Source: Flavobacteriaceae bacterium PS02336 | Lineage (GTDB): Bacteria > Bacteroidota > Bacteroidia > Flavobacteriales > Flavobacteriaceae | Direction of reading: 5' to 3' | DNA length: 64,000 bases | NCBI GenBank assembly: GCA_029960065.1 | Contig: JASCOF010000012.1 | Coordinates: 25,206-89,205, forward strand | In this document: piece by piece, positions 50,441 to 60,918 of the stretch | Layout of the letters: each line of letters opens with the position of its first letter | Position numbering within the stretch: position 1 is the stretch's first letter | The notes under the pieces: model-generated | The model's input: the letters and a program-made list of their open reading frames with translations, nothing else | Told to the model about the DNA's origin: nothing | Databases searched by the model: none | Position numbers and translations under genes: made by a program

Positions 50441-51163
50441 ATGAAAAAAATTATTCTATCAGTAATTTGCGCAGCATTTTTAACTGGCATAACAGCTAAC
50501 GCACAAGAAAAAATTAACGGAAACGGTAAAGTAGTAACCGAAACAAGAACAACTTCAGAATATGATGCTATAAAAATATCAGGCTTTTTTGATGTCGATT
50601 TAGTGAGCGGAAAAGAGGGAAAAATTATAATTAAAGGAGAACAAAATATTTTGTCGGCAATTATTGTTGAAGTTGAAGGTAATGCTTTAAAAATTCACGC
50701 AAAAAAAGGAACAAATTTACGTCCGAGTACAGGACAAAAAGTAGAACTTATTGTTCCGTTTGAAAAAATATCTGAACTTAGTCTTTCAGGTTCAGGAGAT
50801 GTCGTTACTCAATCTCCAATTAAAAATGATAAATTTTCAGCAAAATTATCAGGGTCAGGAGATATAGATTTAGAGGTTGCAGCAAATGAATTTGATTTCA
50901 ACCTAAGCGGTTCAGGAGACATAAAGTTAAAAGGCAGCTCAAATAATTTGGTTATTAAACTTTCAGGTTCGGGAGATATTGAAGCTGCGAACTTGAAATC
51001 AAAAAATGCTAATATCACTGTTTCAGGTTCAGGTGATGTTAAAGTTAACTGCAACGAAAGTTTAACAGCAAGAGTTTCTGGTTCTGGCGACATAAAATAT
51101 ACAGGAAATCCCGAAAAACGAGATGTAAAAGTTTCTGGTTCAGGAAGTATTTCAAAAGCATAA
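50441..51163 (+). CDS. head GIN domain (DUF2807) secreted protein
   Basis: The 240-residue protein has a signal peptide (1-21, TANAQ) and a DUF2807 domain: seven repeats of SGSGDI/V spaced about 18-20 residues (from residue about 111 to the end, LSGSGDVVTQ, LSGSGDIDLE, LSGSGDIKLK and so on). These repeats build a short beta-helix. Head-GIN proteins are abundant in Bacteroidota and unstudied. It is the fourth gene of the sigma operon and starts 20 bases after the DUF4097 gene. Confidence 0.9.
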   Translation: MKKIILSVICAAFLTGITANAQEKINGNGKVVTETRTTSEYDAIKISGFFDVDLVSGKEGKIIIKGEQNILSAIIVEVEGNALKIHAKKGTNLRPSTGQKVELIVPFEKISELSLSGSGDVVTQSPIKNDKFSAKLSGSGDIDLEVAANEFDFNLSGSGDIKLKGSSNNLVIKLSGSGDIEAANLKSKNANITVSGSGDVKVNCNESLTARVSGSGDIKYTGNPEKRDVKVSGSGSISKA

Positions 51164-51266
51164 ATTTTAAAAAAGTTCAGTACTAAAAGATAAAAAAAAT
51201 CATCAATCCAAAACGAACTAATAATTCCTCTTTTAGTATTGAGCTTTTCTTTTAAAAATATCTAAA

Positions 51267-51297
51267 AAAAAAGAGGTACCTAAAGTACCTCTTTTTT
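51267..51297. terminator. bidirectional terminator overlapping a stop codon
   Basis: A perfect 13-base stem (51267-51279 with 51285-51297) with a 5-base loop. The stop codon of the minus-strand UMF1 gene (51280-51282) is in the loop and the last codons are in the stem. It ends both the head-GIN operon and the UMF1 gene. Confidence 0.85.
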
Positions 51298-52602
51298 ATG
51301 AACTCTTCTCAAAAGGAAAATTGCTGTAACGAAAAATATTCCTAAAATCACAATAGCAGCACGCGGACTTCCTGTAATTTGATCTATAATACCGTAAACA
51401 CACATACCGATTACAATTCCTATTTTTTCAGCTACGTCATAAAAGCTGAAAAATGATGCAGTATCTTGTGTTTCTGGTAAAAGTTTTGAATATGTAGATC
51501 GAGATAATGCTTGTATTCCTCCCATTACAAATCCTGCAACTGTTGCCATGATATAAAAATGCATAGGCAACGTGATAAAAAATGCCAGCGCACAAAACAC
51601 GGCCCAAATGGCATTAATAAAAATTAGAGTTGGAACATTTCCAAATTTTTCAGAAGCTCTTGAAGTTAAAACCGCACCAACAACTGCTACCAATTGTATA
51701 ATTAAAATACAAACTATAAGACCAATTGTACTTTCTTCTTTAGATGACCATTGAATTTCTTGAGCACCAAAATAAGTTGCAACAAGCATTACGGTTTGCA
51801 CAGCCATACTTGAAACAAAAAAACCTCCTAAATAACGTTTTAATGGAATGTTTTGCTTCAACAATCCCCAAACTTTTTTTAATTCTTTAAAACCATTAAA
51901 CACCACAGAACTAGTTAATTTCTGTCCTGTTTCTTTACTCCCTTTGGGCAAATAATAATAAGTATATTGACTGAATAAAATCCACCAAACTCCCACCATT
52001 ACAAATGAATAGCGCATAGCTTTCATTGCTGCTTCTCCATCTGTTCCTGAAATTCCAAAAAGTTTAGGCTTCATTATCATCGCTAAATTGATTATTAACA
52101 AAATAACGCTTCCGATATATCCTAATGAATATCCTTTTGCACTGATTCTATCTTGCTGCTCTTCAAAAGCAATATCTGGAAGATACGAATTGTAAAAAAC
52201 TAAACTTCCCCAATATCCAAGTAATCCTAAAAAGTAAAATAATAGTCCAACGTAAATATTATCTAAATCAAACCAATATAATCCCATACATGATAAAGCT
52301 CCGACGTAGCAGAAAAATTTCATGAACGCTTTTTTATTTCCAACGTAATCAGCTATTCCTGATAATAAAGGAGAAAGAAACGAAACCACCATAAAAGCAA
52401 AAGCGGTTATAAAACTAATTAACGCTGAATTTTTAAGGTGTAATCCGAAAACATCTATATAATGATCGCGATCACTGAATAAAGCTTCATAAAAAATAGG
52501 AAATACAGCCGAAGCAATCGTCAAAGTATAAACTGAATTCGCCCAATCATAAAATGCCCAAGCATTTAAAAGCTTCTTATCTCCTTTTTGTAGGTTTTTC
52601 AT
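51280..52602 (-). CDS. UMF1-family MFS transporter
   Basis: The 440-residue protein has 12 spans and belongs to the UMF1/Atg22-like family. It starts with the conserved LNAWAFYDWANSVYTLTI (about 11-28) and has the LSPLLSGIADYVGNKKAFMKFF motif (about 76-97). Relatives are thought to be amino-acid effluxers. It is followed by a terminator that overlaps its end. It is not linked to the genes on either side. Confidence 0.88.
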   Translation of the reverse strand: MKNLQKGDKKLLNAWAFYDWANSVYTLTIASAVFPIFYEALFSDRDHYIDVFGLHLKNSALISFITAFAFMVVSFLSPLLSGIADYVGNKKAFMKFFCYVGALSCMGLYWFDLDNIYVGLLFYFLGLLGYWGSLVFYNSYLPDIAFEEQQDRISAKGYSLGYIGSVILLIINLAMIMKPKLFGISGTDGEAAMKAMRYSFVMVGVWWILFSQYTYYYLPKGSKETGQKLTSSVVFNGFKELKKVWGLLKQNIPLKRYLGGFFVSSMAVQTVMLVATYFGAQEIQWSSKEESTIGLIVCILIIQLVAVVGAVLTSRASEKFGNVPTLIFINAIWAVFCALAFFITLPMHFYIMATVAGFVMGGIQALSRSTYSKLLPETQDTASFFSFYDVAEKIGIVIGMCVYGIIDQITGSPRAAIVILGIFFVTAIFLLRRVHKKEVL

Positions 52603-52703
52603 AGAAATGGTTTTGTTAACAGGCTACGAATTTATCTAATTTTTATCATAATCAAATACAAAATATTTAAATCGTTCATTAATAAATTATAAACAATTAA
52701 GAG

Positions 52704-52736
52704 CACAAAAAAAGCTACTCAAAAAGAATAGCTTTT
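52704..52736 (-). terminator. terminator of the M48 gene
   Basis: An 8-base stem (52710-52717 with 52729-52736) is followed on the minus strand by a run of T. Confidence 0.7.
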
Positions 52737-52758
52737 AAATATATTTTTAAAATGGTGT

Positions 52759-53568
52759 TTATTTAACTGTACCCACTTTTAATGCAATAGCTTTTGCTTC
52801 TGGAATTAAAGCTTTTATATTAGCAATTCTTGTTGCATCTGAAGGGTGTGTACTCATAAATTCTGGAGTTCCAGCTCCGCCTGATTTAGCAGACATTCTA
52901 GTCCAAAATGCAATAGCGTCATCAGGATTGTAACCTGCAATTGCCATAAGTGTCAAACCAATTTTATCAGCTTCACTTTCGTTACTTCTGCTAAATGGTA
53001 ACATTACTCCTACTTGAGAACCAATTCCGTATGCTTGTGCAAAAATCTGCTGTGTTGATTCAGATTTTCCACTAGTTGCCGCTCCCAAAGCCGCACCACC
53101 AATTTGTTGCAATTGTGCTGCTGACATTCTTTGTGCTCCATGATTTGCTAATGCATGCGAAACCTCATGTCCCATTACAGTTGCTAAACCAGATTCATTT
53201 TGAGTAATTGGCAATATTCCAGAATAAACAACTATTTTACCACCTGGAAGACACCATGCATTTACTTCTTTATTATCAACAAGTTTGTACTCCCAGCGAT
53301 AATCTTTTAAATACTGTGTCTGACCTAAATAATTTAAATATTTTTCGGCGGCAGCCTTAATTCTATATCCAACGTTCTCGACGAGTTTTGCATCTGATGT
53401 TCCAGTAATTACTTTATTTTCAGATAAAAACTGACTGTATTGTTGAAAAGACGATGGAAATAATTCACTATTCGAAACAAAATTTAAATTTTGCTTTCCC
53501 GTTATTGGATTCGTAGCACATGCCATTACAAGTGCTCCAAAAATTCCTAAGAATAAATATTTTTTCAT
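52759..53568 (-). CDS. M48-family metallopeptidase lipoprotein
   Basis: The 269-residue protein is an Oma1/BepA-like zinc protease. It has a lipoprotein signal with ALVMACA (Cys17) and the zinc motif GHEVSHALANHG (about 130-142) with the distal Glu in SNESEADKIGL. Family relatives check outer-membrane protein quality in the periplasm. The start at 53568 (MKKYLFLGIF) is preferred over an upstream frame beginning at 53625, because it gives a normal lipoprotein signal. A -7 element TATTTTTG lies at 53589-53596. Confidence 0.9.
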   Translation of the reverse strand: MKKYLFLGIFGALVMACATNPITGKQNLNFVSNSELFPSSFQQYSQFLSENKVITGTSDAKLVENVGYRIKAAAEKYLNYLGQTQYLKDYRWEYKLVDNKEVNAWCLPGGKIVVYSGILPITQNESGLATVMGHEVSHALANHGAQRMSAAQLQQIGGAALGAATSGKSESTQQIFAQAYGIGSQVGVMLPFSRSNESEADKIGLTLMAIAGYNPDDAIAFWTRMSAKSGGAGTPEFMSTHPSDATRIANIKALIPEAKAIALKVGTVK

Positions 53569-53652
53569 AATTAGACGTAATTTTCTACCAAAAATACAAT
53601 TATTACAAAATATTACTTTATACAATTAGTCAAAAAAATATCACAATTATAA

Positions 53653-56052
53653 TTACTCTCCAACAATATGAAGCTCATTAAACTCTTTATCAACGATTAA
53701 GAAATTATTAGACTCGAAACTAATTTTATCAAATTCAATTTTTTCATTGTCTATCTCAATTTCTGTTACTTTAAAAGGAAGGCCAATTAAATTGATTTTA
53801 TACTTACTATATGGCGTATCATATTTTCCTTCTTTATGAAGCTGAATAATTAATTCTTTTTCTTTGCCAATTGTTCTTAAAGATAAAAAACTGTAACGCC
53901 CTTTTTTATAATCGTAACCATCCTGCGCATCTTCATAAACTTGTGATTTTTCTTTACCATTTATATAATAGACGTCAAGTGTTAATTCATCAAATTCTAA
54001 TTCACCCACATATTGCTGAACAGGATATTTTGGAATAATTGCTCCAGCTTTTATAAAAACTGGAATTTCGTCAAATTTAGTATCAATCCAGATTTCTCTT
54101 CCTCCAACAAACAACTCATTTGTCCAATAGTTATACCATTCACCTCTAGGAATATACATACGTCTACCTACAGCATTGGGTTCAAGAATTGGACAGACTA
54201 AAATCTGATTTCCAAATACAAATTCGTCGTTACGATAGTGCGTTTGTGTATCGTCTTGGTCATAATAAACCAAAGGTTTCAGCATTGGAACTCCTTCTTC
54301 AATATACTGCCAAAACATAGTATATAAATAAGGTAATAATTGATAACGAAGACTTACAAATTTTCTTGTAATATTAATCACTTCTTGATCAAATGACCAA
54401 GGTTCTTGGTTTCCATGATCTCCTGAAGAGTGCGTTCTGCAGAATGGATGAAAGACACCAAGCTGAATCCAACGAGCGTACAATTCTCCTGAAGGCTGTT
54501 CTGCAAAACCACCTATGTCTGATCCTGTAAATCCCATTCCCGAAATCGACATTCGCTGCACTTGAATATTTGCAATCCATAAATGTTCCCAAGTTGCAAC
54601 ATTATCACCTGTCCACGAAGATGTATAACGTTGCGCACCAGAGTAAGCCGATCTTGTAATTACAAAAGGGCGTTTTGGATATGCAAATCGTTTTACACCA
54701 TGATAAGTGGCTCTTGCCATTTGTGTTCCGTAAATATTATGGGCTTTTCTGTGGCTGCAAGGATTTCCGTCATAGAAGTGACGAACATCCATTGGAAAAG
54801 TTTTATTTGGAACCTCCATAACGGCAGGTTCATTCATATCATTCCAAACTCCTTTGACACCAATATCTGCAATAAGTTCTTTAAATAAACCAGCCCACCA
54901 TTCTCTAACTGCGGGATTTGTATAATCTGGAAAATTACATTCTCCCGGCCAAACTTTACCTTTCATATAAGGTCCGTCGGCTCTTTTGCAGAAATAATCT
55001 TTTTCTAAAGCCTCTTTATAAACCCAGTAATCTTTATCTATTTTGATTCCCGGATCAATTATTACAACTGTTTTAAAACCGTCTTCAGCTAATTCAGCGA
55101 CCATTCTTTTTGGGTCTGGAAAATAGTTTTTATTCCACGTAAAACATCGAAATCCTTCCATATAATCTATGTCCAAATAAATGGCATCACAAGGAATCTG
55201 AAGTTCTCTAAATTTTGAAGTGATTTCTTTTACTTTACTTTCAGGATAATAACTCCATTTACATTGGTGATATCCTAAAACCCAAAGCGGTGGTAATTCT
55301 GGCTTACCGGTTAAATCCGTGTAGGTCGTTACTACATCCTGCATCTGAGGCCCATAAATGAAGTAATAATTCATTTCGCCGCCTTCTGCCCAAAAACTGG
55401 TAATATTTCTTCTTTCCTGACAAAAATCAAAAAAAGTTCTAAAAGTATTGTCAAAAAATATTCCGTATGATTGTTTGTTATGTAAACCAATATAGAATGG
55501 AACTACTTTGTATAAAGGTTCTTGATCTTTTTGATAAGCATATTGATCTGTAGCAAAATTTTCGACTCTTTTACCTTTAAGGTTCATTTGAGTAGCTTTG
55601 TCTCCGAGACCATAATAACATTCTCCATCTTTAGAGAATTTACTCATTTTCACTATATTACCACCGTATTCATAGCTTTCTTCCCAGTGAAAACCGAGTT
55701 CATCTTCAAGAATAAGAAAATCATTTAAATCGTAGACCGCAAGACGAAGATCCGCTTTCTGAATTTTGCATTTTACTTTGCTAGTTCTTATTTCGAAATA
55801 TGTTTCTTCTTCCGTTACTTCTAAAAAATTGTACCCGTGAAGCTGTGTTTTATCAATGGCATACGAAAAATCATTGCTGAAATACCCCTTCGTAGTAAAT
55901 CGAAATCGAATTAAACTGTCCCTGAGAATAGTGACTTTTAAGATTACTTTATTATCCGTATTGAAATAAACCGAATCACCTTCATGTTCATAAGAAACGA
56001 TTTTCGTTGGATATAAATCCCCTTTGTATTCTAATGATGTGTTTGTAATCAT
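53653..56052 (-). CDS. glycoside hydrolase family 31 alpha-glucosidase
   Basis: The 799-residue enzyme has the GH31 architecture: an N-terminal beta-sandwich (about 1-230), a TIM-barrel with the nucleophile Asp in GVWNDMNEPAV (about 404) and the acid/base Asp in SSWTGDNVATW (about 480), then C-terminal beta domains. There is no signal peptide, so it is probably cytoplasmic and trims alpha-glucosides such as maltodextrins. It ends the cluster glgA-glgC-glgB and is separated from glgB by 203 bases, so it may be transcribed alone. Confidence 0.92.
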   Translation of the reverse strand: MITNTSLEYKGDLYPTKIVSYEHEGDSVYFNTDNKVILKVTILRDSLIRFRFTTKGYFSNDFSYAIDKTQLHGYNFLEVTEEETYFEIRTSKVKCKIQKADLRLAVYDLNDFLILEDELGFHWEESYEYGGNIVKMSKFSKDGECYYGLGDKATQMNLKGKRVENFATDQYAYQKDQEPLYKVVPFYIGLHNKQSYGIFFDNTFRTFFDFCQERRNITSFWAEGGEMNYYFIYGPQMQDVVTTYTDLTGKPELPPLWVLGYHQCKWSYYPESKVKEITSKFRELQIPCDAIYLDIDYMEGFRCFTWNKNYFPDPKRMVAELAEDGFKTVVIIDPGIKIDKDYWVYKEALEKDYFCKRADGPYMKGKVWPGECNFPDYTNPAVREWWAGLFKELIADIGVKGVWNDMNEPAVMEVPNKTFPMDVRHFYDGNPCSHRKAHNIYGTQMARATYHGVKRFAYPKRPFVITRSAYSGAQRYTSSWTGDNVATWEHLWIANIQVQRMSISGMGFTGSDIGGFAEQPSGELYARWIQLGVFHPFCRTHSSGDHGNQEPWSFDQEVINITRKFVSLRYQLLPYLYTMFWQYIEEGVPMLKPLVYYDQDDTQTHYRNDEFVFGNQILVCPILEPNAVGRRMYIPRGEWYNYWTNELFVGGREIWIDTKFDEIPVFIKAGAIIPKYPVQQYVGELEFDELTLDVYYINGKEKSQVYEDAQDGYDYKKGRYSFLSLRTIGKEKELIIQLHKEGKYDTPYSKYKINLIGLPFKVTEIEIDNEKIEFDKISFESNNFLIVDKEFNELHIVGE

Positions 56053-56255
56053 ATCGCCAATGAATTAATTATAACAATAATCTCTATTTCAAACATACAA
56101 AAAAAGTTAGTAAAGGGCTATGAATAAAAGGTTTATTCACGAAAACGTTTTTTCTAATAGAGAATTGAATTACAGCTCGAAAAATTGAAAATTTGATAAT
56201 TTAAGATTGATAAAATGACGAAAAAGCACTTCTTAAATTATTTGTCAGATTTTAT

Positions 56256-58160
56256 TTAAACGAAAGAATAGACGGTTACACTTAAAGGCGGTAAAATTAA
56301 TTCAATTGAAAATTCTCGCCCATCATAAGGTTTAGAATCAATTTTTAGTGATTTTGCATTTTGTATGCCACTTCCTCCATAAATAGAAGCATCACTATTA
56401 AAAATCTCATTTAATTGCCCCTTTTTCGGAATTCCAATTCTATAATTTTCTCGTACGACTTGCGTAAAATTGCAAACTACAATGACATTTTCGTCAGGAT
56501 TATTTCCATTTCGAATATAAGATAAAACCGCATTTTGATGATCTGAATAATTAATCCATTCAAAACCTTCTCCCGTAAATTGCTTTTCATATAGCGCTGG
56601 ACGAGATTTATACAACTGATTTAAATCTGTAATTAATCTTTTTATTCCCGAATGAAAATCATATTGGAGTAAATGCCAATCTAAACTTTGTTCAAAATTC
56701 CATTCAGCAGTTTGAGCAAATTCTGCTCCTTGAAACAATAATTTTGTTCCAGGATGCGTAAACATATATCCATACAGCAATCTCAAATTAGCAAATCGCT
56801 GCCATTCATCGCCCGGCATTTTATATATAAGAGATTGCTTACCATACACGACTTCGTCATGAGAAAACGGAAGCATGAAATTTTCTGTAAAAGCATACGT
56901 CATAGAAAATGTCAAATCATTTTGATGGTATTTTCTATAAACTGTTTCTTTTTGAAAGTATTTTAAAGTATCGTGCATCCAGCCCATCATCCATTTCATC
57001 CCGAAACCTAATCCGCCGGTAAATGTTGGTCTTGAAACCATCGGGAACGAAGTACTTTCTTCCGCAATAGTTTGAACTCCATCAAAATTAGCATAGATAA
57101 CTTCATTAAATTCTTTTAGAAAACTTATACTGTCTAAATTTTCTCTTCCTCCAAAAATATTAGCTTCCCATTCCCCATCTTTCCTAGAATAATCAAGATA
57201 CAACATCGACGCAACGGCATCAACTCTTAAGCCGTCAACATGATAATTCTGAAGCCAGAAAACAGCATTGCTAATCAAAAAAGCACGGACTTCATTTCTT
57301 CCGTAATTAAAAACCAAGCTTTTCCAGTCAGGATGATACCCTTTTCTTCGATCGGGATGTTCGTATAAATGCGAACCATCAAAATAACCTAAACCATGAG
57401 CATCATCAGGAAAATGAGATGGAACCCAATCCAAAATCACTCCAATTCCTTCCTGATGCAGTCGATCTACCAAAACCATAAAATCCTGTGGTTTTCCAAA
57501 ACGCGAAGTCGGCGCAAAATATCCGGTTAACTGATAGCCCCATGAAGGATCATAAGGATATTCCATTATAGGCATAAATTCTACATGCGTAAAGCCCGTT
57601 TCCTTAACATATTGGACCAAATCATCTGCTAATTCAAGATAACTCAAAAATCGATTATGTTCTGCTCGCTTCCAAGAACCTAAATGTACTTCATAAACAG
57701 AAAAAGGCTTATCTAAAGAATTTTTCTCTTTACGATGCTGCATCCAGTTTTCGTCTTTCCATTTATAATCTAAATCCCAGACTACAGAAGCTGTATGCGG
57801 CGGTTTTTCACAATACAAAGCGAAAGGATCTGCTTTTTCGGTTACAATTCCGTCAATATTAGATTGAATTTTATATTTATAAAGTGTGCCTTTTGAAATA
57901 TCAGGAATAAATCCTTCCCAAATTCCAGAAGAATCCCAGCGAACATTTAAATTATGCTCTCCTTGTGTCCAATAATTAAAATCTCCAACAACCGAAACTG
58001 ATTGTGCTGTTGGAGCCCAAACCGCAAAATAAACGCCTTTTACTCCATTAACTTCAATTAAATGTGCTCCTAATTTTTCATATAATTTGAAGTGTTTTCC
58101 AGCTTTGAATAACTCAATATCAAAATCGGTAAAAAGAGAATGTACGATTACTTTAGTCAT
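56256..58160 (-). CDS. glgB: 1,4-alpha-glucan branching enzyme
   Basis: The 634-residue enzyme forms alpha-1,6 branches in glycogen. Residues about 25-120 are a CBM48 domain, followed by the GH13 barrel with YEVHLGSWK, the nucleophile in DGLRVDAVASML (about 315), the acid/base in IAEESTSFP (about 370) and the transition-state Asp in FSHDEVVYGK. The N-terminal extra domain of E. coli GlgB (728 residues) is missing. It lies 60 bases downstream of glgC. Confidence 0.95.
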   Translation of the reverse strand: MTKVIVHSLFTDFDIELFKAGKHFKLYEKLGAHLIEVNGVKGVYFAVWAPTAQSVSVVGDFNYWTQGEHNLNVRWDSSGIWEGFIPDISKGTLYKYKIQSNIDGIVTEKADPFALYCEKPPHTASVVWDLDYKWKDENWMQHRKEKNSLDKPFSVYEVHLGSWKRAEHNRFLSYLELADDLVQYVKETGFTHVEFMPIMEYPYDPSWGYQLTGYFAPTSRFGKPQDFMVLVDRLHQEGIGVILDWVPSHFPDDAHGLGYFDGSHLYEHPDRRKGYHPDWKSLVFNYGRNEVRAFLISNAVFWLQNYHVDGLRVDAVASMLYLDYSRKDGEWEANIFGGRENLDSISFLKEFNEVIYANFDGVQTIAEESTSFPMVSRPTFTGGLGFGMKWMMGWMHDTLKYFQKETVYRKYHQNDLTFSMTYAFTENFMLPFSHDEVVYGKQSLIYKMPGDEWQRFANLRLLYGYMFTHPGTKLLFQGAEFAQTAEWNFEQSLDWHLLQYDFHSGIKRLITDLNQLYKSRPALYEKQFTGEGFEWINYSDHQNAVLSYIRNGNNPDENVIVVCNFTQVVRENYRIGIPKKGQLNEIFNSDASIYGGSGIQNAKSLKIDSKPYDGREFSIELILPPLSVTVYSFV

Positions 58161-58220
58161 ATTTATTTTATAAGGCGATTGAATTTTGAGTTTGGAATTT
58201 AAAAATCGTGATTTAAAACT

Positions 58221-59501
58221 TTATTCAATTCTAAAATTATCCGAAAGGGTAACTCCTTTTTTAATCACTACAATTCCGTCTTTTATGCTATATAATTCAT
58301 TTGTAAAATTGTCAAGATGTTTACCTCCGGAAATATGTACATTATTTCCTATACGTACATTTTTATCGATCAAAGCATTTTTGATATAGCAATTTTCGCC
58401 AATTCCTACATGAATTTTATTGATGTTGCTTTCATGATTCAATTCATCTAGATCTTGATAAAAATCGTTCCCCATTACGTAACAGTTTTCTAAAACTGTT
58501 CCTTCGCCAATTCTAGAACGGATTCCAATTACAGAACTTTTAATTTCTTTAGCATTAATTATACATCCTTCTGAAATTAAAGATTGATTGATAATTGAAT
58601 TTCTGAACTTTGAAGGAGGCAATAACCTTGGTCTGGTAAAGATTTTGTTTTCATTATCAAATAAATTGAACTCTGGAATATCTGCAGTTAAGCCAATATT
58701 AGCTTCAAAGAATGATTCAATATTTCCAATATCCGTCCAATAGCCTTCATATTGATAGCTTAATATTTTATGTTTTCCAACGGCCTGCGGAATAATTTCT
58801 TTACCAAAATCTTTTGTTTCTTGGTTCCCCATTAATTCTTCCAACAATGGTTTATTAAAAATATAAATCCCCATTGAAGCTAGGTATTTTTTACCTTTTT
58901 CCTGCATATGTTCACTTACTTCAGACTCCCATTCAGGCAGTAATGAAGCATGCGGTTTTTCGATAAAAGCGTGAATATTATTCTCGTGATCTGTTTTAAG
59001 AATTCCAAATTCTGGTGCGTCTTTAGCATTTACTGGTAAAGTAGCTATCGAAATTTCTGCATCGGCTGCGATATGAGCTTCCAGCATTTCATTAAAATCC
59101 ATTTGGTACAATTGATCTCCAGAAAGAATTAGAGCGTGATCAAAATCGTGTTTTAAGAAATGAGACATACATTGTCGTACAGCATCAGCAGTTCCTTGAA
59201 ACCAAGTTGGATTATCTGGAGTTTGTTCGGCTGCTAAAATATCTACAAATGACTGGCTGAAAATACTAAAATTGAAAGTGTTTTTGATATGAGCATTTAA
59301 AGATGCAGAATTAAACTGTGTCAAAACAAATATTTTAAAAATATCCGAATTGATACAATTAGAAATTGGAATATCAACTAATCGATACTTTCCTCCAATT
59401 GGAACAGCTGGTTTTGATCTCGTTTCAGTTAATGGAAATAAACGTGATCCCTGTCCTCCTCCTAAAATAATAGCAACTACATTTTTCTTTTTAAATTTCA
59501 T
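58221..59501 (-). CDS. glgC: glucose-1-phosphate adenylyltransferase
   Basis: The 426-residue enzyme makes ADP-glucose from glucose-1-phosphate and ATP, the first step of glycogen synthesis. The nucleotide-binding loop GGGQGSRLFPLTETRSKPAVP (about 17-37), the LSGDQLYQMDF motif and FIEKP (about 165) are conserved, and the C-terminal part is a left-handed beta-helix. Starting at the ATG at 59501 (not the upstream TTG) gives an 11-base overlap with glgA, so both are translationally coupled. Confidence 0.95.
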   Translation of the reverse strand: MKFKKKNVVAIILGGGQGSRLFPLTETRSKPAVPIGGKYRLVDIPISNCINSDIFKIFVLTQFNSASLNAHIKNTFNFSIFSQSFVDILAAEQTPDNPTWFQGTADAVRQCMSHFLKHDFDHALILSGDQLYQMDFNEMLEAHIAADAEISIATLPVNAKDAPEFGILKTDHENNIHAFIEKPHASLLPEWESEVSEHMQEKGKKYLASMGIYIFNKPLLEELMGNQETKDFGKEIIPQAVGKHKILSYQYEGYWTDIGNIESFFEANIGLTADIPEFNLFDNENKIFTRPRLLPPSKFRNSIINQSLISEGCIINAKEIKSSVIGIRSRIGEGTVLENCYVMGNDFYQDLDELNHESNINKIHVGIGENCYIKNALIDKNVRIGNNVHISGGKHLDNFTNELYSIKDGIVVIKKGVTLSDNFRIE

Positions 59502-60918
59502 TTTTCTCAATTATTAGGTTGTATATTTCGATATATTCTTGGCAAACTCTCTCCCAGGAATGATCCGTTGCCATTCCTCTTTCAACTACTTTATTGAAAT
59601 TTATTTTATCATCATATAATTTAACTGCACGATTTATAGAATAGGTAATATCACCAACTGAAGCTTGATCATGACATATTCCATTTCCATTATCTCCAAA
59701 ATCAATAACAGTATCTCGTAAACCGCCCGTTCTTCGTACAATTGGAACTGTTCCATATCGCATGGCATACATCTGATTCAAACCACAAGGTTCTACTCTT
59801 GATGGCATTAAGATATAATCTGAACCTGCATAAATCAAATGCGCCAATTCTTCATTATAACCTATAAAAACATTATAATTCCCTTGGTAATCGTTTCGTA
59901 ATAGTGTTAACTGCGATTCTATTTCAGCTTTTCCTGAACCTAAAATTAGAATATTGATTTCTTCAAAATGTTCCGATAGTGCTAAAGCAGATGCTTGAGG
60001 CAACAAATCCCCTCCTTTTTCTTCAAACAAACGACCAATAAAACTAAACAATGGTTTTGAAGCGTCAAGTTCAAACTGTTCGCATAACTTTTCTTTATTT
60101 TTCTGTTTTCCTATTTCGAAGTTTTCTATGGAATAATTTGCAGCAATCATAGCATCTTTTAATGGATTCCAGACTTCAAAATCAATTCCATTTAAAATTC
60201 CTTTAGATTTAGTGCGAACAGACTTAAATAATTCTTCTAATCCATTTGCAGAGTAATTAATCTCATCTAAATAACTTGGAGAAACAGTTGTTACAGCATT
60301 TGCACATTTTATAGCAACTGCTAATGAATTAATAGAATTATTCCATTCTAACAATCCAACATGCTTCAAATCAAATTCTGGAAGATAATGCAATTTATCA
60401 AATCCAAACCAGCCTTGATACAAGCCGTTATGAATAGTTATAACCGTTTTTACGTGTTTAAAAATTTCGTATTTATAAGCTACCTGTAATAAAAATGGAA
60501 CTAATCCGGTATGATGATCGTGACAATTAATAACATCAGGAATTCCTTTTCTAGCTATAATCCAATCTAAAGTTGCTATTTGAAATGATAAAAATCGTTC
60601 AATATCATCTTCATATCCGTAAACATTTGGGCGATTAAACAATTCATTAATTTCAATGAGATACAACTCGTAACCAAGCTTATCTGTACTTTCTTTTAAT
60701 ACACTAAATGGAAAATCAAAATTTCCAAGTTTAACAGTTCCCCAATGTACACACTCAAAATTATTCTCATTTTTAAATTTTGTATCATAACAAGGAACAA
60801 CAACTCTCACTTGATGTCCTGCATTGGTTTGATATTTAGGCAATGCTCCTACAACGTCAGCCAAACCACCAACTTTTGCCATAGGATAACATTCAGCGCT
60901 AATATGAAATATCTCCAT
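59491..60918 (-). CDS. glgA: glycogen synthase
   Basis: The 475-residue enzyme is a GT5 ADP-glucose glycogen synthase. KVGGL (15-19), CHDHHTGLVP, and the C-terminal MPSRVEPCGLNQMYAMRYG motif with its catalytic Glu are intact. It starts the glgA-glgC-glgB run. The ATG at 60918 is used instead of the TTG at 60924. The upstream 118-base gap is divergent with the alpha/beta hydrolase gene and should carry the cluster promoter. Confidence 0.95.
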   Translation of the reverse strand: MEIFHISAECYPMAKVGGLADVVGALPKYQTNAGHQVRVVVPCYDTKFKNENNFECVHWGTVKLGNFDFPFSVLKESTDKLGYELYLIEINELFNRPNVYGYEDDIERFLSFQIATLDWIIARKGIPDVINCHDHHTGLVPFLLQVAYKYEIFKHVKTVITIHNGLYQGWFGFDKLHYLPEFDLKHVGLLEWNNSINSLAVAIKCANAVTTVSPSYLDEINYSANGLEELFKSVRTKSKGILNGIDFEVWNPLKDAMIAANYSIENFEIGKQKNKEKLCEQFELDASKPLFSFIGRLFEEKGGDLLPQASALALSEHFEEINILILGSGKAEIESQLTLLRNDYQGNYNVFIGYNEELAHLIYAGSDYILMPSRVEPCGLNQMYAMRYGTVPIVRRTGGLRDTVIDFGDNGNGICHDQASVGDITYSINRAVKLYDDKINFNKVVERGMATDHSWERVCQEYIEIYNLIIEKNEI

